Positions 12,991-24,270 of a DNA stretch of 64,000 nucleotides are shown here, piece by piece; position 1 is the first letter of the stretch; the number at the start of each line of letters is the position of its first letter. The notes beneath the pieces were generated by a model. That model ran no database searches. It saw only the letters and a program-made list of their open reading frames with translations, and was not told where the DNA came from. The translations under genes and the position numbers were made by a program. The stretch is from Piper betle. Lineage: Eukaryota > Streptophyta > Magnoliopsida > Piperales > Piperaceae. The stretch covers positions 1-64,000 of the forward strand of contig JAURVB010010156.1 in the NCBI GenBank assembly GCA_033002965.1, in the 5' to 3' direction.

Positions 12991-15827
12991 ATGGACAGAT
13001 ACCAGAGGGTAGAAAAGCCAAGGGCTGAGACACCGATAAACGAGAATGAGATTCGCATTACCGCCCAAGGCCGCATGAGGAACTACATTACTTACGCGAC
13101 AAGTTTGCTTCAGGTATTTGATTGTTCAACGGAAATTCGCCTGTTTTTTTGGGCGCTTGTTTTTGTGGTTTAATAGTGGTTGTGTCGATGGTCCTTGGTG
13201 TCTATCAAGTATTGCATGGTTTCATCTCTGTTTATTATTGTATGCTGTTAAATCAGTCTGCTAATGAGGTTTTTATATCGTGATGTATACATTTTTGCAA
13301 TTCAGTCTGGGTGTATGCGGATGGTTTAACAGGTTGAAAGAAAGCGTTTTTATATGCTGTTTTGTAATGATTGACCTACTTTAAGCATGCAAGTCTGAAT
13401 ATCTGATTGGATTTCGTGCATTTATCATCTGTTATTTTTTATATGATTTATTATGTAATATAATGTATCCGGTTATGATTTTGATTGATTTTTATACCAA
13501 AAGCTAAGCTTTTACAGTTTATTTTTTAACAACGGGTGATTACTCCTTTGGTTATTTGATTTTCCACATGTTTGCTAGTTGTTAAAAATTTGGAACTTGA
13601 AGTTGTTATCCATGCATGATTGTTGGTGCATCAGTTATTATTCTTCTAATTAGCAGACTGTAGCTCTTCCTTTGTCTGTTTATTTATTCTGGTTATTTGC
13701 TGTTATGCTTACATTGTAAAATATTTTGTTCCTTTGGAAGTTGTTGAATTATTTGTCAAAAAGCAATAGTGTGAAATTAATCTTAATGTTTTATATGAAA
13801 CTTATGACCAATAATCTATGATTGATTCAAATAATAAGCCTTTTTCTTTCCCCAGGAGAAAGGGTCGGATGAGATTATCTTGAAAGCCATGGGAAGGGCT
13901 ATTAACAAGACGGTGATGATCACTGAATTAATCAAGGTAAGAATTGACATATAAGTGTTTTATGTTATAAGTTAGTCAAACTGTTATTTGAATGATTTAA
14001 TCTGTTAGGAAGGATAGATTTGTTCATATGTTTATCTTAGGTTTTTCCCTGTGGATTTATAGCTTGTGGAGTGTGTACTTTTTAGTCTTGGTTTGAAATT
14101 AAAATACTCTCGTTTTCCTGTGCCTTTGGTAATGTCATTTGTTGGAATGAGTTGAATTTAAGTGGTTTTTGTTTTGGCAAACATCAGAGGAGAATTGCTG
14201 GTCTTCACCAGATTACATCCATTGGATCTACTGATATAACAGACACGTGGGAACCACTGGAAGAGGGCCTCCTTCCGTAAGTAGTACTTTTGTGTTTCCA
14301 AAATGCTAATGATTGGTCCTTCTTTGGTTGGGAAACTGAATTTGCTTTTGTTTTACAGTTTAGAGACAACTCGTCACGTTTCAATGATCACAATTACTCT
14401 GTCGAAAATGGAACTGGATACATCCTCGGCTGGGTAATTTAGATGTTCCTCTACTAGATGCTTTATTAATTTATATTGTGTGCATTTTTCATATATCTTA
14501 ATTACCAGCTCCTTTTAGCATTGCCTTGAGGCTACCCAGTTTCAATCATGTTCCATTTTCCTATTCACTGTGCATCCTTTTTTCGTCATCTTTATATTTG
14601 CAACACACCTTTTATACATGCATTTTTTCTATAATTTCCTATATTGAATTGTGGGTGAGAGTTTGTTTTCTTGCATCTTCCATATGTTGTCTCGTTGAAA
14701 TTTTTGATGCAGCCTAATGTTTTGTGCAGCTATCAGCTTCCTATTCCTGCCGATCAGGTGAAACCGTGGACAGAGTTTGAGTATGAAGGCGGTGAGCTAT
14801 ATCTTTCCATTGATATATAATTAGATTAAGTACCTAAAAATGACCATCATCTATAATTGGTTTCTATTGTGTAGAGGGATCCCCTGCAGTGAGAGGGAGA
14901 GGTCGTGGGGGCCGTGGTAGGGGAAGAGGTCGAGGTGAGTTTAGGGCAGTGATGTAAAACAAATTATCTGATTTATTGCACACTTTTAACAATGTTCTGT
15001 GTTCACAACTTGAAATTTTTTAATCACGAGAATAAGAAATGTAATTAAGATTTCTGGGTAAGGTCAGAATATCTTTTTTCTTCTTGTGATTAAGACAATG
15101 TCCAGTGATGGGAGTTTGGACTCAGATGATGCTTATGAAGTGGAACTAGATGATGTTTGGAAGCCTTAAGTTCAATAATTGTTCTTTATTTTGCTGATGT
15201 ACTTTTTAATTAACCTGTGAATTGTATATTGGAGGTCCTCTCTGCAGAATTACAGGCTATTTGTAACTGAATGTTGGATTTGTTTAGAATTTCAAAGACA
15301 CTGTGGTTATTCCTCATTCATTATTTAAAATTTGTTATCGAATTTGTTTTCCCCCATCTTAAAGGTTACGACTCTGCAATGAATGGAGAGTACCGCGGAG
15401 AGAGTGACTGGAATGGGGATCGCAATTATGGTGGTAGAGGACGTGGTCGTGGAAGAGGTCGTGGTTTTCGTGGAGGGCGTGGAAGAAATAACAACTATGG
15501 GGATGGCGGTCTGGAGTCTGGTGGTGGTTACAGTGAGTCAGATGTTCAGCCTGCTGTACAGCGTGGTCGCGGTAAGTTACTAGACAGATTTCAAATTCTC
15601 AGATCTATTACTTGCTTGTGTTTTCCAGTCTGCTTACGTTTAGGCAGCTTTCTACTAGTGTGGGAGCAAAATCGTTAACCTAGTATGATTTTAAATTACT
15701 TCTAGTAGGTCTCTTTGAATGAGTTTAATGTCAAAGAGCTGTGTATGGTGTAGGTCGAGGTCGTGGCCGAGGCCGAGGCCGCGGTGGGCGGGGAAGGTCA
15801 GATGGTCCCGTGCAAGCAGCTGTTTGA
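12991..15827 (+). CDS. Alba-domain RNA/DNA-binding protein with RGG repeats
   Basis: Eight coding exons: 12991-13113, 13856-13936, 14188-14276, 14359-14433, 14730-14791, 14875-14934, 15365-15571 and 15754-15827. All introns are GT-AG, the phases agree, and the product is 256 residues. The N-terminus (MDRYQRVEKPRAETPINENE) and the following ITAQGRMRNYITYA, KAMGRAINKTV and GLHQITSIGSTDITDTWEPL segments are typical of the long plant Alba family related to Rpp20/Rpp25 subunits of RNase P/MRP. The Alba fold covers about residues 18-115. Three glycine-arginine blocks follow, near 148-163, 183-205 and 233-250, each at or near an exon border. Family members bind RNA or R-loops; the target here is unknown. 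The ATG at 12991 is chosen because the family starts there. Confidence 0.95.
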
Positions 15828-16148
15828 CTGCATGTGGAAGGAATTAGTGCTAATGGAAAGAAGGATGCCTGCTCTGCTCCAAATCTGTTGTGTTATGTTA
15901 GTTTAACAAAGTGAAGTTATTGCTAATTATTGTTTAGTAGTCGTCGTAAGTTGCATGAGTTAAGCTGTCATGACAAAGGCATTTGCGCGGTTTGGTAGTT
16001 TTGTTTTTTGCAGGTAGGTCAAATCCATTATTTGTTTAGTTCAACTTTTCGGATAAATTTGTATAATGTGAATACTTTTTTAGTTGGAATAATAGAGCAG
16101 TACATTCATTCATTCTTACACTTCGTTGCCACGGTATGTATATATTGG
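15828..16148 (+). other. 3' UTR and downstream flank of the Alba gene
   Basis: Mixed-composition sequence follows the stop codon, consistent with a 3' UTR. No clear poly(A) signal can be singled out. Confidence 0.4.
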
Positions 16149-16900
16149 TAGGGTTGTCAAAAAATCATGGACGTCTGTTCCTGTCCGTGTCTATTTATAA
16201 TACGGACGGCGGACCCTAAAAAAGTGTCTAAAAAAAACATGGATGCTTGCGGACGTTTGCTAGTGCTCGTGGATGAGTCCACAATGTGTCCATAATTTTG
16301 TCGAAGTTAAAATTAAAATGATTTTTTCTTGTCTAATATTATTTTTTTATTGTATAAATAATGTTCATTTATTTCATATAGATTAAAAGATGATTATTTT
16401 AAATAATATGAATTTATGAAATTGTAGATATATATAATTTTTATTATAAATAATGTGTAGTAAGAAATAAAGTTATTTTTGCCTCAAAATTTATGGTATA
16501 TTTTTAAATAGGAATGCTGTATAATTAAGAATAATTTGTTGATTTATCAATTATGATAGAAATTCTAGGAGTGAAGTGAACGAGAGGCAGTGTATCTTGG
16601 AGCATATAAAAATTTGAAAAATATATAAATTAGATTTATTTAAAACAAATTAGTAAATTTATATTTATGTACTATATATATCTCTTTATTTATTTTTGAG
16701 TTTGAATTTTTTTAATTTATGTTAATTTTATAGTTTATATTATTTTATGTGATGTCTGTATTTATGTCCATATCCATTTTGTAAGCGGATATAGACAATG
16801 TTTACACAGAAATTTATAAATAAGTAAGCACACAACGTTTGCAACAATTTTGCGCATATGAACACAAACAAATGAGTGCTCACGTCTGTGGACACCCTTA
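16149..16900. mobile_element. Possible hAT-like MITE
   Basis: Begins TAGGGTTGTC and ends GACACCCTTA; the reverse complement of the end, TAAGGGTGTC, matches the start at 8 of 10 bases. Subterminal ggacgtctg and cacgtctgtgg words are also roughly inverted. The flanking 8-mers do not match, so no target duplication supports it. Its right end falls within a few bases of where homology to the 24.95 kb region begins. Confidence 0.35.
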
Positions 16901-16902
16901 TC

Positions 16903-17945
16903 TCAATATTTTAAGATACACTATTTTTGTTTTTTCTTTTAAACAAGCTCGCATGTAAACTTTTGATTAATTCTTCCATAAATATATATTGTGTTTAAGT
17001 GCTTCGTACTTGTTGTATAGTTAGGGATGTTGATGGGAAGAGCGTGTGCTTATATAAATTGGTGAGCATTATAAAGACAATCTTTTGATTCTATTAGAAT
17101 TTGTAAATATGCTTTGATTATATCTATCTTTGTTTTTATACAATAATTAAAATATTAATTGAGAAATTGGTGAGGATGTCAAATTTTTTTGAAAGTAAGA
17201 ATAATATGATTAAATATTAAAATGAATATGACGTCCTCAATCAAGTTCTTGTGGAGACCACGTTCACTGAAGTAAGGTAGTAGGTAAACTAAAAGGGAGG
17301 GGAAATTAATGTGGGTTTTGTTGATTTACGACATGATATGTTTATGGAATAAGATCGAAATTGCCGAATTTATTTCACTTAAGATTGGTCTCTAGCGTTT
17401 TGCTAAAAGCTTCGGGGATTTACGTTCGGCATATGCATGCCCTGACCGAGAGCTTTGGGGATGATTCCCTGTTTCAAAATCCATACATACCCCATAACGC
17501 AAATATTTATCATATAGGACCAATTTAGACCCTGCACCGTTTTTTGCAATTTGACGTGGATTCCAATTTTTACTATGCTATAAAGCCTAACAAACAAATA
17601 TTAAACAAAATAAAAGTTTATATGCCCTATCTTTTTCATGATTCCTTTGCTAGGCTAGCCTTTGCATTCCTCTTTCGTTGTCATGGCAGCCACTGTCTCC
17701 TCCAACTCACATCCCCCCTTCTTCTGCCTTGGACATTCTAGTCTCCTCTTAACCTCTCTATAGCTGACTGCCCATCCCATCAAGTCTCCCCTTCCCCTCT
17801 CCCTTCCCATCCCCTCCCTCGCGACTTCCCACTTTCTCTGGGTAAAAAGGTTAGGCCAAGAAGGTATATTACCTTTGTCGATAATGAGATTTTTTAGTAC
17901 CGTAGCAATTAGTGTCGCACTCAACTCCAATAAGAGGCAGAGAAT
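16903..17945 (+). repeat. HPPK-DHPS 5' region, duplicate copy 1
   Basis: Aligns in order with 24955-26225. Shared pieces are aagatacact with a T-rich run, taaatatatattg, gttgatgggaagagcg or its variant, ggtgaggatgtcaa, and then the pyrimidine-rich leader with a tgtctcctccaactcacatcccc-type word and gataatgaga. It stops at gtgtcgcactcaactccaa, just before HPPK coding sequence would start. It therefore carries the promoter and leader only. Confidence 0.8.
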
Positions 17946-17989
17946 TATCGGGCAAAGGGGAAGGGGATGGCGCCCTCAGCCTATTGCTC

Positions 17990-18304
17990 TTTAAATAAAA
18001 ACTAACAAATCCTATCTATTTTTCTAGTTCCTTTGCTGCAGGCTAGCCTTTGCCTTCCTCTTTTGGTTGCCATGACCGCCACTGTCTCCTCCAACTCACA
18101 TCCCCGCCTTCCTCTCCCCTCTACGTTCTAGTCTCCTCTTAACCTCTATATATTTCACTGCCCATCCCATCTCCTCTCCATCAAGTCTCCCCTTCCCCCT
18201 CCCTCACACCCTATCTCCTTTCCCATCCCCTCCCTTATTTCCCACTCTATGGTAAAAAAGGTGACGCCAGGAGGGTAAAGTGAATTTTTGTAGCACCATA
18301 GCAA
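17990..18304 (+). repeat. HPPK-DHPS leader, duplicate copy 2, left half
   Basis: Repeats the leader of copy 1 (17630-17945) and of the main gene (25900-26215): tagttcctttgctgcaggc, a ccatgaccgccactgtctcc word, cactgcccatcccatctcc, and an end at gcaccatagcaatt. The continuation expected from the main copy (agtgccgcactc) is found almost 6 kb away at 24271, so this copy is split. Confidence 0.75.
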
Positions 18305-18330
18305 TTCGGGTTGAGAATTTTTATAAATAA

Positions 18331-18332
<2 letters not shown>

Positions 18333-18372
<40 letters not shown>

Positions 18373-18374
18373 CA
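18333..18374. repeat. A-run and (TA)n tract
   Basis: An 11-A run is followed by about 30 bp of TA repeats, directly left of the GC-rich left arm of the MULE candidate. Confidence 0.85.
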
Positions 18375-18805
18375 CAAATTTTCTCCCATCCAACAGCCTG
18401 GATCAAACACCCAAAGGCCCCTGGCCCACCTGCTGCCGGCCCCTCGCCATCCCCCGGCTGGGCTCCCCCTCGACGTTTGGAACTTGCGTCAGGGTAAATT
18501 TTTTATTTTTAATTGGGTTTATACTTAAATTAAACAGTAAATTACAAAACAATTAAAAATTTTTTTAAGACGTAATAGTTGTCTTGATTTCTTATACTTA
18601 TGTTTTTAAATATATTTTTAGGTCAAAAATATTTGTGAGTGTAGTCGAGAAGGCCAGATTTACGTCTGTCAGCTAAGAACAAATGCAGTCAAAGACGAGC
18701 ATTCAGGTAAGAGTTATAAGTTCTTTGACTAAATTAAATTATGTTTATTGCTACTATTTTAGTTAAAAATAATCTTAATTTTTATAAATTTTGTATTTTT
18801 TAAGA

Positions 18806-21206
18806 ATGGACAATCATCAAGATAACAAATATGAAGGAGAAGAATTAGGTCAACATATTACAACAGTCTATCCCACTATAGAAATTGAGTTTAAATTGAA
18901 AGTGGGAATAGAATTTAATTGTTTAGATGATGCACTCAACTTCTACAGTAGTTACTTAAAAATGGCTTGATTTGGGTTAAGTAAACACAGTACAAATTAT
19001 CATAAGAAAACAAAAGAGTTATAGTCGCAAGTGTTTGTGTGTTCTAAAAAAGGACATATAAAAGAAGATAAGGCACAAAAAGAAATACCCCACAAAGTAA
19101 AAAAGAGAAGTCATCCTATAATTAGAAAAGATTGTCATGCACGCATCAGGGTAACTAAATATACAGAGGGCACATGGAAGGTCATGCATTTTGAAGAAGG
19201 GCATAGTCATGCACTCCTAACACTATCAAAAACTCAATTTCTCAGGTCATATAGGCATGTTACAAGTGTGTACCAAAATTTGATTGACACATTTGGAGAG
19301 GCTAACATAAGAACTTTTCAACTAATGTCTGTGCTAGAAATTGAAGCAGGTGGGGTTAAAAATATTGGTTGTACCGAAAAAGATATTAGAAATGCCCAGA
19401 CAAGAAGGAAAGAATAAATAAAGGAAATAGATGCCCAATTATTGTTAGAACATTTCGGGGAAATAAAAGAGATGAATGACTCTTTTTTTTATTTCTATGA
19501 AGTAGATGAGGGTAGATTGAAGCATTATTTTTGGGCGGATGGAATTGCAAGAAAAATTATCAGTTTTTCTCCGATGTGATGATTTTTTATACAACATATG
19601 ATATAAATAAATATGTATATATTTTTACACCGTTCACCGGAGTAAACCATTACAGGCAAACAATTACATTTGAATGTACTTTTTTGTGTAATGAGAATAC
19701 TGAGTCGTTTGTGTGGCTGTTTGACACATTTTTGAAATGCATGGATGGAAGGCATCCAGGGGCAATTGTTACTGATCAAGATTCTGTAATGGATAAAGTA
19801 ATTAAATTGACATTTCCTTCAACATATCATCGTCTTTGTATTTGGCACATCCTTAAGAAAGAAAGTGAAAAATTAGGTGCAATTGCTCACAGAAGGGAGT
19901 TTTATGAATCATTTCATAGTTTAATTTATGGTGCCGAAAACAAAGGAGAATTTGAATCACATTGGAGTGCAATAATTAAAGACAATTGCTTGGAGGAAAA
20001 TGAGTGGTTAAAATCCATATATGCAATTTGTCATGTGTGGCCCGTGTATAGCAAATGTTTATTTTTAGCTGGTATAAGAAGTTCACAACGAAGTGAATCT
20101 CAAAACTCATTTTACTCAAGGTATGTGAACAAAAAAAATAGCCTTATTAAATTTATACATAGATTTGAGAGAGTCATCAAAAGACAGAGATTAAAGGAGG
20201 CAAAAGAATCTTATGAAAACTTATATAAAAGTCCCAAATTGGTCACCCCATTCAAGATGGAATCTAAGATGGCAAATGTTTATACTCGAAAAATATTTTA
20301 TAAGTTTCAAGAAGAATTACAATACAGTTTCGTTTGTTGTTCATCTCATAAGAAATTAGATGAGGATGATATTGAACAGTATGATGTAATATGTTGTAGA
20401 AATAATAAACAGTTGGATGCATGTGTTATGTACAAGGGAGTTAACAGTAGATGCACATGTAGTTTTCAACTTTTGGAAAGTGAAGGTATTCCTTGTAGGC
20501 ATTTGCTGTATGTACTACGATTGAATGAGGAAGATATTTTTCCTGAACTTTATATCATGAAGAGATGGACACTTGAAATAGCAAAGGAAGTTGTTTTTGA
20601 TGGTGATAGAGTGGAACTTCGTGCTGATTTTAACAAAATTTTATTCTATAATTGAGAAGAATTGCACTGTATATTTAATTGATGGGCCAAAAATGCATAT
20701 TTATCATCTGAGAAATTTGACCTCACCAAGCAAAAACTTTTAAAGATAGAGAAATTGGTAGAAGATGTGGTAGATGATCAACATCATAGAATACAAGTCC
20801 AGCATGGAATACAAGTACATCCACTGACACAATCAAAGACAAAAAGAAGTAGTAAAAAATGGAAGAGTAGTAAAGAACTTATAATGGACCATATGGTAAA
20901 AGATAGGCTATGTTATGGTTGCAATAAACAAGGAGTTGGGCATGATAAGTGTACTTGCCCTGCAATTGTAGCACATTGGTAATGTTGTCTATCACAACCC
21001 TTATTTTGATCTTTGTTATATATAATTTATGTTATTATTTTCTATATTTTGTTTTTTATATATGTAGGCAAAAAAATGTTCCATATGAAAGTGGAGTCGT
21101 GGCATCTATTCAAGGGTGTCATTGCAGAATGGCGAATCTCAAAGCAGTGATGCATAATGACTATGATAGCTCTGAATCTGGAAGGGTGATAGCTTCAACT
21201 GTATAA
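18806..21206 (+). pseudogene. Decayed FAR1/MULE transposase
   Basis: A start at 18806 leads into a FAR1-type zinc-binding domain (FNCLDDALNFYSSY, then FVCSKKGH, RKDCHARIRV and FEEGHSHAL) up to about 19417. It is interrupted by in-frame stops, including TGA after LKMA near 18968. The long frame 19531-20655 holds the MULE transposase core (TITFECTFLCNENTESF, AIVTDQDSVM, YHRLCIWHI) and a SWIM zinc finger (CTCSFQLLESEGIPCRHLLY). A further frame at 20755-20982 ends with a zinc-knuckle-like CYGCNKQGVGHDKCTC. FAR1 transcription factors and MULE transposases share this plan. Its position in a repeat-rich insertion and the broken frames favour a transposon relic. At least three stops or frame changes separate the pieces. 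Confidence 0.85.
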
Positions 21207-21356
21207 TGCTAGTGATTTGTAACTTATTTCCATGAATTGTTATTAACTTTAATCAAACTTGACAAATTTGTAACTTGTAAGTTTGTACTTTTATTCATCA
21301 TGTAGAAGAAAGTTAAATGAGATAGCTCTCATCTATTTTGATTTTGATGTGTTGCT

Positions 21357-21835
21357 GATACCGAGTAAATTAATTATTAACTTGACACAAATTGATACTT
21401 GAGTCAATTTTTTATTTACTTGACTCAAGTTGATACCGAGTTAATTATTTATTAATTTAACTCGAGTTGATACCGAGTCAATTATTTATTAACTTTACTC
21501 GAGACAATACCGAGTCAATTATTTATTAACTTGACTCAAGTTGATACAAAGTCAATTATTTATTAACTTAACTCGAGTCGATACTGATTTAATTATTTAT
21601 TAATTTGACTCAAGTCGATACCGAGTAAATTATTTATTAACTTGACTCAAGTTGATACTCAAGTCAATTTTTTATTTACTTGACTCAAGTCGATACCGAG
21701 TTACTTATTTATTAATTTGACTCAAGTCGATACCGAGTCAATTATATATTAACTTGACTCGAGTCGATACCGAGTTAATTATTTATTTACTTGACTCGAG
21801 TCGATATCGTGTCTAGTTTTTTTACTCGAGTCAAG
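21357..21835. repeat. 37-bp minisatellite, about 13 copies
   Basis: Tandem units of about 37 bp with consensus gataccgagtcaattattt plus attaacttgactcgagtc. Copies differ mostly at t/c and g/a positions. The array runs into the GC-rich arm at 21836, and its gactcgagtc word is also the subterminal word of that arm. Confidence 0.9.
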
Positions 21836-22222
21836 CCCAGCCGCGACTGCGATCGGTGGCAGGTGTGGTGGTGGGGGCTATGCTGGCGGTAGCAGAGTGG
21901 GGGGGGAGAGGGGGTGTGTGCGGCGGCGGCAGGGGGCGGTCAGCTAGGTTAGGGCCGGCGGCGATAGGGGTGGTGGCTGTGGCAGGTGGCAGTGGATGGG
22001 GGCGAGCGGCGGCCGAGGGTGGGGGCGGGGCCACGGGCGAGGGGCAGCACAGGGCCTCGGTCGAGGGGCGCACGAACCGTGGCTGAGGGGGTGGGTAGGC
22101 AAGCCGCGGCCATGCTGGTCCAAGAGGCATGGGGAGGGGGGGGGTTGGATCAAATCCAATGACCCATAAAAGGGCAGCGCTGGTGCACTACAAATATGGG
22201 GCAACACATACCAGCAATGCCC
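21836..22222. repeat. GC-rich right arm of a foldback-type element
   Basis: About 300 bp of G-rich sequence, then ttggatcaaatccaatgac, ending gcaatgccc next to tatatatata. On the minus strand the end reads GGGCATTGCTGGTATG, close to the GGGTAATGCTGCTATG start of the element at 45605. The open frames on both strands here (such as 21831-22130) are composition artefacts. Confidence 0.5.
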
Positions 22223-23020
22223 TATATATATATTCCTTAGATTTTGAGCATAATTTGTTTAGTATTCAACAATTTTTGTGTTTTTATTGAGTTTTGAGAT
22301 TGATTTGAGTAGTTTAGATGATTTTTAAGTTATATGTAGTCTTAGTTAATTTTGGTATCATATTAGGTTATTAATTAATTTTTATTTGTCTGGAAGGAGA
22401 TACAATAATGATCGAGTAAACCAAGAAAACTATGGTCGAATCAGACAAACAATGAATGGAAAATATGAGTTACTAAGTGAGTGCTGCAAGTCTCGGTGAG
22501 TGAGTATCATGACACTTGAAGATGGAGAAATTAGAAATTAACGAATGTTGCGGCATTGATATCTCGGTGACCGAGTGCCACGTCACTAGAGCAATAGAAA
22601 AAAAAGTTAGTACCATGGCATCGGGTGTGAATGACGCAACACTCGTGTATAAAATGGTTGTTTATGCACTAAATTGAGAGTTTTTCACAACTATTTTTCA
22701 TACATTTAGAGGCCCTCTTCAAAATTTTTGAATTTGTCCAAGAGCGTATTAAAAGGAGGAGATTGACAACTCAAAGAATGAGTGATTTGAAAATAATTTA
22801 TTTTCCTTTATCTTCTTTGTAGTTTATTGATTATTTTATTATAAATTGTTCAAGTACTCCTTGTTTTATGATTGTATTTTCTTATTTTATGAAATAAATT
22901 TAATTATACTACGGAGGAGATGAACCTAGATTGGATTTTAATTATTATTATTTTCATAAGAGTTGTATTTTATTATATTTAATGTTTTTATTTATTTGGT
23001 TAATTGTTGAATCATAATGA
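22223..23020. other. Intergenic DNA with a weak internal repeat
   Basis: After a short TA tract there is AT-rich sequence. A ctcggtga-centred word recurs near 22490 and 22570 with neighbouring gtgacacttga or gtgccacgtcac. No gene is seen. Confidence 0.4.
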
Positions 23021-23028
23021 GGTCTAGG

Positions 23029-23376
23029 TAGGGGTGCTAAATTGAGCGAGCGAGCCGAGCTCAACTTGTGTTCGAACTCGGCTCGAATAGTTTGAAACTC
23101 GTTCGAACTCGACTCGAGATCGAACGAGTTTTGAACATACATGCTCGAGTTCGACTCAAATATCTTTTATGTGTTTGAGCTCGACTCGAGCTCGAATACA
23201 CTTAAACTGTTTAATTTTTCCGAGCTCGAACCTAGCTCGTTCGTGAGCTCGAAACCGGCTCGATTAAAAGTCAAAAGTACCTCACTTAAAAAATACAATC
23301 AATGTAGATTGAACCCACAACCTTGAGGTCATCAACTTGAATACTTACCATCTCAACTATCTCACTTCTTTGTTAT

Positions 23377-23418
<42 letters not shown>

Positions 23419-23654
23419 AAAGATTATATTATTATATTATTTTATCGAGTCGAGTTCGAGTCGAGCTACTGAGTCAAGTTCGAGTTATAACCGAGTCAAG
23501 TCGAGTCGAACACGGCCTTGCTCAAGCTCGACTCGTAAGATTCGAGTTCGAGTCGAATTCGAGCTCGAGCATTTAAATGTCAAGTTTCGGAGTCGAGTCG
23601 AGTTGAGCTGAACGCTAAATGTTCACGAGTTGGCTCGCTCAATTAGCAAGTCTA
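23029..23654. mobile_element. hAT MITE with 8-bp target duplication
   Basis: Flanked by identical 8-mers ggtctagg (23021-23028 and 23655-23662). The left end TAGGGGTGCTAAATTGAGC pairs with the right end, whose reverse complement is TAGACTTGCTAATTGAGC. The TAG start and 8-bp duplication are those of the hAT superfamily. The 626-bp interior is rich in ctcgagctcgaa-type words and has a TA tract near 23383-23412. No transposase is present, so it is non-autonomous. Confidence 0.85.
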
Positions 23655-23662
23655 GGTCTAGG

Positions 23663-24270
23663 AGAGAAACTATATTTTATATAATTAATTAAATGATTAA
23701 TTAATTACTACTGTTTTGTGACGAATCTACAAGATACATCCGGTCTTAGTTATGGATTGCAAGAAGTATATGGGTTTTGTTTAAATCATGCATCGGAAAG
23801 AGGGTTTACAAGTAAGGAATTTATGAAGCTTAATGCATATTAATTTAAATTAATGACTGATAATATTGTGAAAGGGATATTTAATATTTAGGAGATTTAA
23901 TATAATTAATTAGTACACCAAAAAGGATAATTATATAATAGAAATTTTATCGTCTCATGAAAATTAATAATTAATTCATGATTATAATTGTTTTGTCAAT
24001 TAATTGGTTTAAAGAGGTTTTATTCTCTAGTATAGCTTTTATATATCGAGCAAAATCTATACTTTATATTAGATTCTATTTTATTTTTATTTATTTTAGA
24101 TTTAATTTTAAATTATAAGTTTAGTTTAATTAAAAATCACAAAAATTCTTATTTTATTTCTTTAGATAGTTTAATTTAATACTTTTAATTAAATAAATAA
24201 ATAATTTATCTACTATTTTATTACGTAATTATAATTGGTACACTTCCCCTGTGTATAAAAGTCGTATATA
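23663..24270. other. AT-rich spacer within the 6-kb insertion
   Basis: AT-rich DNA with long runs of taatta words and no recognisable feature. It ends where homology to the HPPK-DHPS leader resumes. Confidence 0.5.

Larger units (their letters stand above)
18363..22222 (+). mobile_element. Candidate Mutator-like element with GC-rich terminal arms
   Basis: Both ends abut TA tracts (18340-18374 and 22223-22232). Near the left end is a cctggatcaaacacccaaag word followed by GC-rich DNA. Near the right end, read on the minus strand, are GGGCATTGCTGGTATG, a ttggatttgatccaac word, GC-rich DNA and a TTGACTCGAGT word. This order of GGG end, ggatcaaa, GC-rich arm and GACTCGAGT is also that of the foldback element at 45605-46611. 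Between the arms lies a decayed FAR1/MULE transposase. Arm homology is partial, so the unit is a proposal; the left end is eroded and approximate. Confidence 0.4.

Noticed and set aside
19531..20655. Functional FAR1/FRS transcription factor
   Set aside because: The FAR1 domain upstream is separated by stops and the C-terminal part by more stops, and the context is transposon-rich. A relic transposase fits better.
21357..21835. CRISPR-like array
   Set aside because: Units are contiguous and have no unique spacers, and the DNA is plant nuclear. It is a minisatellite.
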